Part shown: piece after piece, positions 1 to 9,473 of the stretch
Numbering within the stretch: the stretch's first letter is position 1
Layout of the letters: each line of letters starts with the position of its first letter
From: Ampullaceana balthica
Lineage: Eukaryota > Mollusca > Gastropoda > Lymnaeidae
Direction of reading: 5' to 3'
NCBI GenBank assembly: GCA_944989445.1
Contig: CALYLW010001089.1
Location: 134,001 to 198,000 of the forward strand
DNA length: 64,000 nucleotides
The notes under the pieces: model-generated
The model's database searches: none
The model's input: only the letters and a program-made list of their open reading frames with translations
Told to the model about the DNA's origin: nothing
Program-made: the position numbers and the translations under genes

Positions 1-1470
1 TTTTCCTTTGCCGAGTATAATCATTGAGGTTACTAAATAGCAGTTGAAGTTGGGTGTATCTATCAAAGAATAATTAGAGTTTTTATCACACAAGCCGGTC
101 ATTTAAAATTAGTTTTTAATAACAAATCTATTAGTTAACTGTTCTCTGCAGTAAATTCCCTGAACATATTTCAAGTTGTAATTATTACATTACAGTTACA
201 GGAAATCAATTATGAAAAAGTACAAGATATATTTTGTTTTACATTTTAAAAAATTCAATAAATATGAAGAATTATAATTGTAAAATATTTAACATTTAAA
301 AGATTAACTTGCATAGTTACCATAATTAATGGGGGGGTTTCAATGCAGGGGCTTGTTGACAAAACTTTAAAAATCAGAAAATTCACTTAAAACTATTTGG
401 ATTTTAATTTATATTTTAACATTATTGATTATATCTCTTTAATTTGAATTTAATAGATGTTATAAGCATGATTTTCAAAGAACAAGAAGATCAATCTACA
501 AGTTAAAGCTCACAGAACTTTTAAAATTTATATGAGGAGATTTAATGAAATTTTATTTTTTGTTTACTACTCATTTAGAAAATTTGTGGAGTTTCTCCTT
601 TTTCTCATTTACTTCATAAAGAGTTATAAGAATTATTTTAAAAAAGAAAGTTGATCAACAACCAGAAGTATGGCAGTTATTTGCCATATATCAGGTGGGG
701 TACTTTTATGATTATATGTAACGTCGTAATAAAATAAAACAGCCCAATTTATTTTGTTTGCCGTTTTCTTTTATTTGATAATTTGCAAGATGTATGCATT
801 GAGAAGCAGATGAATAAGCCAGCATTTTAGTGATCATTCTTTAAACAAAAATTAGGGGAAATAACCACATACGAACTTTGTAATCCTATGGAAACGTTTC
901 GTTTTCAAATAAATGTCATTTTGTTGGACTTTTTTAGATTGACGAGAAACACTGGTCTTTTAGTTTTAGTTCAACCTATTTTAAGTAGTTAAGGGGAGAT
1001 AATCGGTATATTGGAGTCGCGTTGTACATGAAAAAATAGACCCACCAAAACTATTTTTTTTTAAAAACAAAAAACATTGTTCTTTGGAAATATTGAAGCG
1101 TTGCCATCAATACATTATTCCAACAGTGGTGCCAGACAGTTGCGAGAACTCGTATTAATTTTTATTTGATAAGAAATACAATAAATACACATAATACATC
1201 TTTCACTTTTAGCATTAATTAAACATATATTAAGTAGCATACAAAGATGAAGGTATGTATAGCAATAGCATATGCTGTTTTATTAAATTATTTATAGATA
1301 TTACGTATTTGATTTTTTTTTAAAATACTTTCAACTAATTAGTAATTTTGACCTTATTTATCATGATAATGTATTGTCATTTAGGGTGGGCCTATAACCC
1401 TATTGGACGTCCACCAATTATTTTTTTAGGTTTTAATTAAAATAACATAACCACCAAACATCAGCAGCTA
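1..1470. other. AT-rich sequence without recognisable gene
   Basis: No coding-like frame, transposon end or repeat was recognised here. The sequence is strongly AT-rich with short homopolymer runs. If the caspase downstream has more 5' exons or a promoter they could lie here or left of the window, but nothing visible supports a specific position. Confidence 0.5.
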
Positions 1471-1592
1471 AGTCAACTACCAATATTACCATAACGTCAA
1501 CTACCAATCTTACCATAACGTCAACTACCAATCTTACCATAACGTCAACTACCAATCTTACCATAACGCCAACTACCAATCTTACCATAACG
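1471..1592. repeat. 24-bp minisatellite, about five copies
   Basis: The unit CATAACGTCAACTACCAATC plus TTAC is repeated about five times with one or two substitutions per copy. Because 24 is a multiple of three it opens a 69-codon frame on the - strand made of a repeated VVDVMVRL-like octapeptide. This frame is a by-product of the repeat and is not called as a gene. Confidence 0.9.
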
Positions 1593-3186
1593 CATTTTCT
1601 CGTTATAAGTGAAAAAAATCTATTAAAAATTATCACTATCACTGTCTATCAATTTTTAACGCAACCATTACACTCTTTGCACTACCATATTTTGAACTCG
1701 TTATTAACAATTATATCGATATTAAAAGCACTTACAGTGCATATGGCATTTCTATGTCAATTAACGCAAATATGGGAAATATTTAAAGGGACTATCTCAA
1801 GCAACGTCATGAGTTGGCGAGTGACTAACTCTCAAACTCATCTCAAAGTATTATAGTATTTATAGATGTCAAAGACTAATAAATGTTGAAAATCACACGC
1901 CTATGGTTATAATCTCAAGTCTATAGCAAGGGTCATCAAACATTTTTTTTTAACGGCGGGCCTGATAACTGATCGAATGACATGTGCGGGCTGCATAACC
2001 ACTCGTACGTGGAAACGAAAGATCTTGAAGAAAGAAGAAGGGGGAAAAAAGGTGAAGATGAAGATTAGCATTCAGTGTTCGTTTGGGGTTGATTGGTAAG
2101 CAGCAAATAACAAAAGAAGACAACAATCATATTTATTTACTAAAAAGTTAATTTAAAAAATAAATAAAAAAGACGCTAGCATTAAGCAAGAGATTGTAAC
2201 ATCAGAAACATTTTCAAATCACACAAACCAAGAAGTGACATCATTATTTAGCTTTGTGAAACTGACTTTTGGATTGCAAGATAGCATCAATGTTTGTTTT
2301 GGAATTGCTGCATCCAAGCAAAATAATTGCTTTCAACTGCCAATCTCTCGTAGAAAAGGTTTGTTCACAGACCTTCATTGTTCCAGTTAGACCCCTCAGC
2401 CGACGCCGCGCGCAAAAAATCCGCCGGAAAATATGCGGCGCGCCGCATTAGCCGCCGTATTTTGTCCGCCGAAAAATAAACGAGCCGCCATAAAGTAATG
2501 TTTTTGTTTTCTTAAGATTCATTGCGGTCCATTTTAAGATCGATTGCATTTTTAGAATAACCGTCGCCGAAAGTGTGACAAAAATGAGTTATTTGTACAG
2601 TTTTTTTAAAACCTAAATAATTATTGATACAGTTCTTTCAAGTTATCTTTTTCTTACAATCTTAATTTATAAAATACTAATTAAAATACAAATTAATTAA
2701 TTAATTAATTTAAGTTATCGTTAAGCTTTGTCGTAAATAGCCGATTTATAATTACTAAATTAAAGCTCAACGATCTTCTACTAGCAGATAGGTAAGCCTA
2801 AATTTAAATTAATTGTTCCAATTAACTAGATACTAGTTTAGTCAATTACGATGATTTTTAAGGGTGATCCTGAAGTTTTAGCACGTAATTTTTTTTGTGC
2901 TGTGAATTTCAATTTTCTCGTGAGAACTTTCATTTTTAATTGGGGGGGGGGTTAACGCACACATAAACATGTATATTTTGGGGTAACTGGCAAAAAAGTT
3001 CACCAACTCCTGCCGTGAGAGAACCAAACGGAGCTGCGGTTACATCACAAATGCTTTGATGTCAACATAAAACGATGCAGGGTAACAATATCATACGTTA
3101 TCTTGTGGGTTCTCAAACTTAAGGATTATAATTAGATTTATTTTTCGTGTCTTGATAGCTTACGCCAACCAGTGTCTGATGGCCTA
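1593..3186. other. AT-rich sequence with a GC-rich palindromic island
   Basis: Mostly AT-rich non-coding sequence. The exception is 2392-2475, a CpG-rich island with repeated GCCGCC/CCGCCG blocks and a perfect 16-bp palindrome ATGCGGCGCGCCGCAT at 2433-2448. A short open frame at 2269-2451 overlaps the island and matches no family I recognise. A G run lies at 2942-2950. Confidence 0.5.
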
Positions 3187-3214
3187 CCGACCGGCACATT
3201 GAGAAGCACTGATT
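3187..3214. mobile_element. hAT MITE terminal fragment
   Basis: The stretch ending in TTGAGAAGCACTGATTTT, preceded by GACCGGCAC, matches the terminal inverted repeat of the small hAT MITEs at 56681, 58754 and 59321. Only this end is present, so the copy is truncated. Confidence 0.5.
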
Positions 3215-3235
3215 TTAAAAAAAAAGTAAATAAAT

Positions 3236-3417
3236 TTTAAAAAGGCATTAAATAAATTGTAAGCGACCAAATATTTCAGTGGAAGTTTTATTTAAAGTTA
3301 CCCTTTTGATGTGACGTCACATTTCTTCAACCCCCTCCCTCCCCCCCCTCGTCACACAGCGTCACAAAAGTGTGACCCCCCCCCTATGTGGGTGACGTCA
3401 TTTATGGACGGCCCCTT
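3236..3417 (+). mobile_element. Harbinger-like MITE, right half
   Basis: Right half of the GGGGCCGTCC...GGACGGCCCC family. It carries the characteristic TGATGTGACGTCACATTTCT box, C-rich runs with paired CGTCACA motifs, and the terminus TGACGTCATTTATGGACGGC followed by CCC and TTA. TTA fits the 3-bp TWA target duplication of PIF/Harbinger elements. It has no coding capacity; the left half is missing. Confidence 0.7.
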
Positions 3418-3968
3418 ATTCTGTTTAAATGCGCTTACATTTGTATATGAATACTGCAAAAGACAAAGCCTTAAAAAATATTTGTACAATTACATTTTAT
3501 TAGGCCTATATGAAATAAATCAAAAATTGTCCTTAACTTCCATGCGGCCATGCGACTTAAAGTGTATATTATGTATTTTGCTTTAAACTAGTAGTAATAG
3601 TAAGTAGTCACAAATTTTTTCTTGAAAGGGTCATAAAGTTAAGTACGTCGTGCTACCGAATGTTGTTGGTACTGTAAAGATAATAAAAATTTAACTGTGA
3701 CTCGGGGCGATCTTATATTATATTGTATTGTCAATATCACCCCACCCGCCCTCATTTTAAAATCCTACCAAAATGTCCATATTGGACCAAATGCTTGTCA
3801 GTTTAAATTTAAGGTCCTGACTGAAATTGGCGGTTGGTTGTGATAATCAATATATTGCATACAAATTTGTTTTAAACAATACTTTTAGAAAAATACAATT
3901 ACATTTAACACTACTAAAATATATGTTTAAAAAATCACAGTTGTTATATCAATTTATTGTAACAAGTA

Positions 3969-4257
3969 GGGGACGCGGTGGTCGAGTGGCAGCGCACTGG
4001 ACTGTCGTACCGATGGTCACGGGTTCGAATCCGTGTGAAGGCAAGGGTTTGTTCTAGGGCGTCCCTGAGTCACCCAGCTCCGAATGGGTACCTACACTAC
4101 ATGAGTTAGGCGCTGGGTAATGCGTGAACCCACAAAGCCGTGGCCTGTGAATGCTGCATCACTTGCCAACAGATCTTTACTGATCATCTGTCATGGTCTG
4201 TGGACGCAACTATCTTCTGCATAGAAGGAGCGTCTGTATAGATAAGATAAGATAAGT
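3969..4257 (+). mobile_element. tRNA-derived SINE
   Basis: The head resembles a tRNA gene: an A-box-like TGGTCGAGTGGCAGCGC and a B-box GGTTCGAATCC, the internal RNA polymerase III promoter. A body of about 200 bp follows, ending in a tail of GATAAG repeats. A 9-bp direct repeat TAACAAGTA flanks it (3960-3968 and 4258-4266), as expected for target-primed insertion. The same element recurs at 4686, 22681 (-), 26549 and 56026 (-). The open frame inside it (GRGGRVAAHWTVVPMVTGSN) is SINE sequence, not a protein gene. Confidence 0.9.
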
Positions 4258-4685
4258 TAACAAGTAACAAGCAGTCAGAAAATTCTTCGTAACATAAAAT
4301 CATTGTCACATGTCATAATTTGTGGCATTATTACTACCTGGGACATGGGGGCGGGTGGTAACTACTAACTACTAGAGACCTTGTTATTTGTGGCATGTAA
4401 TATCGGAAATTCCCGCACATAAAACAGAACATATACAAATTACAAATTTTAAAGTAGTATTGTACAGCAGTGCTGCCAGCGCAGTTTTTCACCTAGATCT
4501 AGGTTTTTTCGACTTTTAGTTTTTAATAAAAATAGCCATAATCTAGGTTTTTCTTTAAAAAAAAATAGTGTTTAAGTACAAAATAATAATATGTGCAATT
4601 TATATCCTAAATAAATTCGGTTTTTCACAAATAGTATTAAGCATTAGGTGGCAACAGTTTTTTCAGCCGCTCTGTCATGTTACAT

Positions 4686-4979
4686 GGGACGCGGCGGTCG
4701 AGTGGCAGCGCACTGGACTGTCGTACCAATGGTCACGGGTTCGAATCCGTGTGAAGGCAAGGGTTTGTTCCCGGGGCCTAGGGCGTCCCCGAGTCACCCC
4801 GCTCCGAATGGGTACCTAACACTACATGTAGTTAGGCGGCTGGGTAATGCGTGGAACCCACAAAGCCGTGGCCTGTGATTGCTGCATCACTTGCCAACAG
4901 ATCATCTGTCATGGTCTGTGGACGCAACTATCTTCTGCATAGAAGGAGCGTCTGTATAGATAAGATAAGAAGATAAGAT
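4686..4979 (+). mobile_element. tRNA-derived SINE nested in hAT element
   Basis: Second copy of the tRNA-headed SINE, with A-box-like and B-box (GGTTCGAATCC) motifs and a GATAAG-repeat tail ending near 4979. It is more complete than the 3969 copy in the GGGCCTAGGGCGTCCC region. A short TACAT repeat flanks it. It lies inside the hAT element 4468-6008. Confidence 0.9.
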
Positions 4980-5167
4980 ACATTATGATATCTATGGCTT
5001 TATCCCACTAAATTCGAAAGGTGGCGCTGCTGCTGCGGTCCCATCTGTCTGAAGAAATTTGGTAAAAGATAAAACAGTTTGAATGAGCCAAAATATTCAA
5101 TTTTATTAGACTTCATGACAAACTTAACAGATCTACCATTTTGCTTCTGCCTGCGTTGAGAGAATAT

Positions 5168-5437
5168 TCTCCCAGGTATACATGGTATAATCCAAATATA
5201 ACTTAATACAACCCTCAGATAGACATAGTTTAAAAAACACTTTTCTTATTCCTTATGCAAGAACAAACACATACAAATTGTTCTTTCCGTCCGGATGGGT
5301 GGCCTGATCAAACGACGAGAACCAAAACTCTATCAACATTTAAAATTCAAATAAAAATAAAAGACGAGACATAAACAATGAATAAGGGTAGGACTCAATA
5401 ATCTTCTGTATAAGAGGAGCGTCTGTAATAGATAAAA
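5168..5437 (+). mobile_element. LINE 3' fragment
   Basis: Matches the extreme 3' end of the LINE at 11937-12958, in the opposite orientation: remnants of the last codons (TTGTTCTTTCCGTCCGGA region), then the 3' UTR AACATTTAAAATTCAAATAA and the tail CTTCTGTATAAGAGGAGCGT. It is a 5'-truncated dead copy. Confidence 0.75.
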
Positions 5438-5556
5438 TAAGAATGATTCCAAGAATGCTGATAAGATTGTCATTTATAAGGAAGATGACATAAGTGATGA
5501 ATAAATGCAGATGTAAGTATATTTAACAAATACTTTTGTAGAACATACTGGTACCT

Positions 5557-5860
5557 TAGGGATCGTCTATAAATGACGACATGCATCGGAGGGGGGGGAT
5601 GGGCGGGGGCGGAGGGGGCATACTTTAGTGATATGTGTGACAAGGGGAAGGGTTTAAGAACCGTGACGTCACTTAAAAATCGCGCAACTTTAAACGAAAG
5701 TTCCACATAAATATTTTATCGCTTACAATATAGATAATGACGTTTTAAATGGCTTTGCGTGAGTTGCGATATTAGACTGTAGCTCACACTAAATACACTT
5801 AAATGACAATAAAATGATTTGAAACAAGCCAATTTTCAAATAGGAAATACGGCTTTTGAG
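5557..5860 (-). mobile_element. Harbinger-like MITE, diverged copy
   Basis: Diverged reverse-oriented copy of the GGGGCCGTCC family: it begins with GATCGTCTATAAATGACG, has G-rich runs, then CCGTGACGTCACTTAAAAAT and the AT-rich middle with ACACTAAATACACTTAAATG. It still carries a TGACGTCA palindrome. Confidence 0.65.
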
Positions 5861-5894
5861 AAGCGTTATGACGTCATATTTGTTTATTTTTAGC

Positions 5895-5915
5895 AAGGAG
5901 GTTTGAAACCTCCTT
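5895..5915. other. Short perfect hairpin
   Basis: A 10-bp stem AAGGAGGTTT / AAACCTCCTT with a single G at its centre, near the right end of the hAT element. No function can be assigned. Confidence 0.4.
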
Positions 5916-6146
5916 GATTTTTAGCATGTCTATGTTTTTTCTTTCGGATCTAGGTTTTTTTCGACGTGTTGGCTAGGTTTTTTCCGAAAATTGTCACTGG
6001 CAGCACTGTTGTACAGTACAGATTTCAATTTTTAGGAAATAAAATGATGTCAGTTTGTCAGGTTCCAAGTTGTAATTCTATGTACATTGTCATTGTTAGT
6101 TCAGTGGGAGGTACTGAATTCTGTATTAAAATTTAGATGAAAATTG

Positions 6147-6409
6147 GGTAAAAACAAAGAGAACGGTGCGCTCGATAAATGGCGTTTTTTGGCTGCTATA
6201 TTTTTTTTTCTATTTTAATTTTATAAAATAGACAACTAAACCTAACCCAGACCCTAAAACTAAAACGACAACCTAAATAACGTTTATGGATAAAAATAAT
6301 TGCACTTATTCCCTTTTCAAGTGTAAAAATACAACATTTCATTCCCGGAAGTTAGCGCTCTGCCATAACAATGTAAATAGTTGAGCGCACCATTCTCTTT
6401 GCTTTAGCC
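6147..6409. mobile_element. MITE with 27-bp terminal inverted repeats
   Basis: The 5' end GGTAAAAACAAAGAGAAC (continuing GGTGCGCTC) and the reverse complement of the 3' end, GGCTAAAGCAAAGAGAAT (continuing GGTGCGCTC), match over 27 bases with few mismatches. An 8-bp duplication GAAAATTG flanks it (6139-6146, 6410-6417). There is no coding capacity. A related end is at 21480-21690. Confidence 0.85.
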
Positions 6410-6924
6410 GAAAATTGTTAAGTAGAGAATCTTAATACTTAAGTCTTATACTTTTAGTTAGTCTTTTAATTTTTATCATAATTTTATGTTATTCAAATTA
6501 TTAATATTATTCTCACCATTGAAAATGAACATGAAATAGTTTAAGTAACTTGGTTACTATCTACATCTAAGTCTATAAATATAAATGAATTACATAACAT
6601 TTTGTTTAATCATGACATGACGCATGTTGTGAATCTGGTATTTCAGATGTGTTGATAATACTTGATAAGTTTGATAAGTAAATTATTTATTTAATAATTA
6701 ATAATATTTAAAATTAAAATCTTGGACTAGGTTGTTGACCATTGGGCCATTGTTGTAACTTCGAGTTTGAAAAGTAAGTCCCTGCAGCTGCTTGGTGAAC
6801 TTGGTCCTACTACTCTATTTCTATACTCTATACTATAAATTAATAATATACAAAGTAAAGTAAGTGAAAGCCAGATTAACTATTAGTAATAGTATTACTA
6901 ATACTATAAATTATAAACTCGGGC

Positions 6925-8281
6925 CAGGGCTGTTGACGATTAATTAAAATTTAATAGCTAATTTTTTGAAAAATTAACTATGAATTAATCGTTAATTTCG
7001 ATTAGTGCCAAAAATTAAAATTTATGTTGTCATAGTAACAGTTTACAAACGTTATTGTTGAAAATCTAAATAACACTGGAATGTCTCCTTTATATTTCAT
7101 CTTTTAATTAACCAACTACGCAAAAAGACAAGTGTGTTGACATTGTTTGGTTCAAGTCTAATTGACAATATAACCAGCCGAGCTGAACACTCATTCACAT
7201 GGAACTCGGGTAACTGGTATGTACAAAATGGTCTTGGCAAGGAATAACATCATCGGATATCGGTGTTCATTAAGTTTCCACCATTGTAGAGGGTTAATAG
7301 ATTCAGGAGCTCTCATCTCCATTTTGTAACGCAGTAATATATTATATATTTACGCTCATTTTTCACTAACGCTGAGGGAAATCACTCTGCTTTTTTTAAA
7401 TTTTGCGTTGTAAGCAGTGCTGATTGACTCAAATAGTTATTTTTTGGTGCAGTAATTTGGTGCGCTGCTTTCTAAAATTAGTTTAAAAATTGTGTGGTGA
7501 TTAGCACTGTAAAAATTATTATATAAATGCTTTGTTTAATTTTCAGGAATATTTCGTATTTATCATACAAGGATAAGTTACTTGGGCTTTTGACCCCCCC
7601 AAAAAAGTAGGCGCCCTACAACCTCAATTTAAAATTACTTTGTGTACATTTAAGGTAGTTTAATATTACGTAGCTATCATACAAGGACAAGTTTGCGCCG
7701 CAGGAAAACCTATATTATATACATACTTTGTTAACATTTTAGGAATATTTCGTATTTATCATACAAGGATAAGTTACTTGGGCTTTTAACATAAAAAATA
7801 AAATTTAAAAAAAAACTATTATAAAATACTTTGTGTACATTTAAGAAATTTTAATATTACGTATTTATCATACAAGGACAAATTAGTTGGGCTTTTGAAA
7901 AAGGTGGGCGCAGTAGGCGCCCATAAAAAAAAAGGGGCGCCGCAGGCGCCACGGCGCCGCAGCACAAACTAGTTCATCAGAAGAGCTGTCATCATTTTCT
8001 GTCTCTGAGTCAGCCTCCATTACTGCCATTAGCTTAATTTGGTTTGATAAGTAGGCAAACTTTATCAACATTTTGAACATTCCCGTCAGTCAATAGTTTA
8101 AAACCAAAATGTTCGTGTAATCGCCAGGAAATTTATTATTTATCGGCCCCTATTTTTATAATTTTTATTCTTAATTTTTGACTTCCAATAATTTGTAAAC
8201 GATTAATCGTTATAAAATAATTTAATCGTTAAATTTTTTTAACCATTAATCGAGAAATTAATAGTTAATTTCCGCAGCCCT
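6925..8281. mobile_element. Probable hAT-like element, AT-rich termini
   Basis: Begins with CAGGGCTGTTGACGATTAAT and ends with TTAATTTCCGCAGCCCT, resembling the ends of the element at 8379-9015. No target duplication could be found, so the ends may be decayed. It contains three copies of another repeat (7546-7900) and a GC-rich patch near 7915-7965. No transposase frame is recognisable. Confidence 0.55.
7546..7900. repeat. Triplicated TTGGGCTTTT-ended repeat
   Basis: The motif CGTATTTATCATACAAGGA followed by TAAGTTACTTGGGCTTTT recurs near 7553, 7750 and 7860 with variable spacing. The same terminus occurs inverted at 22485 and 27411. It probably belongs to a dispersed non-coding DNA element family with AAAAGCCCAAGT ends. 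Confidence 0.6.
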
Positions 8282-8378
8282 ACTACAAACTATAAATTAT
8301 AAATAATTATCAACTTTATATTATTTATATTAAATTTATAAATGAATCATTATGAAACAAAAAAAATTGCATTTTAAA

Positions 8379-9015
8379 AGGGCTGTGGAAATTAACGATT
8401 AATTTCTTTAGTAATAGTTAAAAAATTTTATCGATTAAAATTATTTTAATCGATAAAATTCGATTAAAATTAAAGAAAATATTTATAATATTTTTACAAA
8501 TTTTTATTAATAAATTATTAATAATAATTTATATATGTTTTACGTTCAAACTTCTCCCGCGTAATATTATAATTAATTTTATTACTTTATGTGGACCAGC
8601 AGACGTCAACTAAAAAATGGCTGACAGCATCAGCGCAGTTAAATTTAAACATATAACTATAACTAGAAAGTTGAGCACAAATTTTGTTTTTAAGCTAACT
8701 GTGGATGGCAAAGTCGAAGATGGTGAAAAAGTTTACTGTGTTCACTACCATAAACAATTCTCTTTTAAAGGATCAAATACATCGCTGACCTACCACCTTC
8801 AGCACAAACATCCGATCAAGTATCAACACATTGAGTCATTGACATTGTCATGAAATTTAGTTCAAAATATTCTTAATTTTCAATGTCCGTGAGAAATGTT
8901 CAGTTTAATGACGTCGTAAATTTCTATTTTTGGCTTTAATCGAAATTATCGATTAATTAATCGATCATTTTTCAAAAGTTAATGATTAAATTTAAATTAA
9001 TCGATAACAGCCCTA
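8379..9015. mobile_element. hAT element carrying a BED-finger fragment
   Basis: Ends AGGGCTGTGGAAATTAACGA and, inverted, TAGGGCTGTTATCGATTAAT are flanked by the 8-bp repeat ATTTTAAA at 8371-8378 and 9016-9023. The element is 637 bp and encloses the short BED-like frame at 8617-8853. The size and absence of a catalytic domain show it is an internally deleted hAT. Confidence 0.8.
8617..8853 (+). pseudogene. BED-type zinc-finger fragment of hAT transposase
   Basis: This 78-codon frame resembles the N-terminal BED finger of hAT transposases: VYCVHYHKQFSFKGSNTSL is followed by TYHLQHKHP, giving the expected C...HxxxxH spacing and a basic helix. In BED fingers this family uses CxxC; here the second Cys is replaced (CVHY), so zinc binding is probably lost. 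The frame ends long before any catalytic domain and sits between the TIRs of the element at 8379-9015. It is best read as a deleted transposase remnant. Confidence 0.6.
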
Positions 9016-9023
9016 ATTTTAAA

Positions 9024-9382
9024 TTTTAAATCCACATTAAATCTTTCCCTGAGCACAGTGCACAGATCTGAGATTTTCCTTTGCACAGTCCTAAGAAGGT
9101 CACCTTCACGATCACACTGATACTAATAACTTGACTTAATGGAAATAGTGAACTTAACTCTTATACTAAATTATACTTACTCTTACATGAATTATATCAT
9201 ATAGCATCATAAAGGTAGTTAGGTATGACCTACGCGTAGTTAAAAAAAATATTGCCGAGTCATATTATTCTGATACTGATATTGGTCTATTCTACTTTAT
9301 AATTTGACTTCTTTTTCTGCATTGCCATTAGGCTATAAAGCATTTTTTATCAATAATAAAAAATTCTTTTTTTTCCTTTTAG
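9024..9382. other. Sequence upstream of candidate first visible caspase exon
   Basis: No repeat or coding motif was recognised. A pyrimidine-rich tract at 9366-9380 precedes the AG at 9381-9382 and fits a splice acceptor for the candidate exon that follows. Confidence 0.4.
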
Positions 9383-9473
9383 ATTTGGAAAATATCCTTA
9401 CTACAGTAGTTCTAAGTTGGGCCACATCTAGTGACAGAAGAGAATTGTTTTTTAATTCACAAATGGCTTTCAG
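9383..9473 (+). CDS. CASP: Candidate upstream caspase exon
   Basis: A pyrimidine tract plus AG precedes it and GTACTT follows. Read in frame it gives LENILTTVVLSWATSSDRR, ending in MAF plus two bases. Those two bases (AG) complete a Ser codon with the first T of the exon at 10239, so the phase matches. It could be the end of the prodomain. An ATG lies near its 3' end, so a short-prodomain start here is also possible. No domain match was recognised. Confidence 0.45.

Larger units (their letters stand above)
4468..6008. mobile_element. hAT-like DNA transposon with nested insertions
   Basis: The ends are inverted copies CAGTGCTGCCAG (4468) and CTGGCAGCACTG (ending 6008). They are flanked by a perfect 8-bp duplication TTGTACAG at 4460-4467 and 6009-6016. 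The subterminal motif CTAGGTTTTTT occurs at both ends. Eight-base duplications and CAG-type ends are typical of hAT. No transposase is visible, so it is non-autonomous. A SINE, a LINE 3' fragment and a Harbinger-like MITE lie inside it. Confidence 0.85.

Noticed and set aside
3969..4040. Possible functional tRNA gene
   Set aside because: The A- and B-box region is tRNA-like but no full cloverleaf is visible, and it is followed by a SINE body and tail with target duplications.
4648..4878. Recurrent protein-like sequence GRGGRVAAHWTVVPMVTGSN at several loci
   Set aside because: It is translation of the tRNA-derived SINE; the conserved stretch is the pol III promoter region, not a protein.
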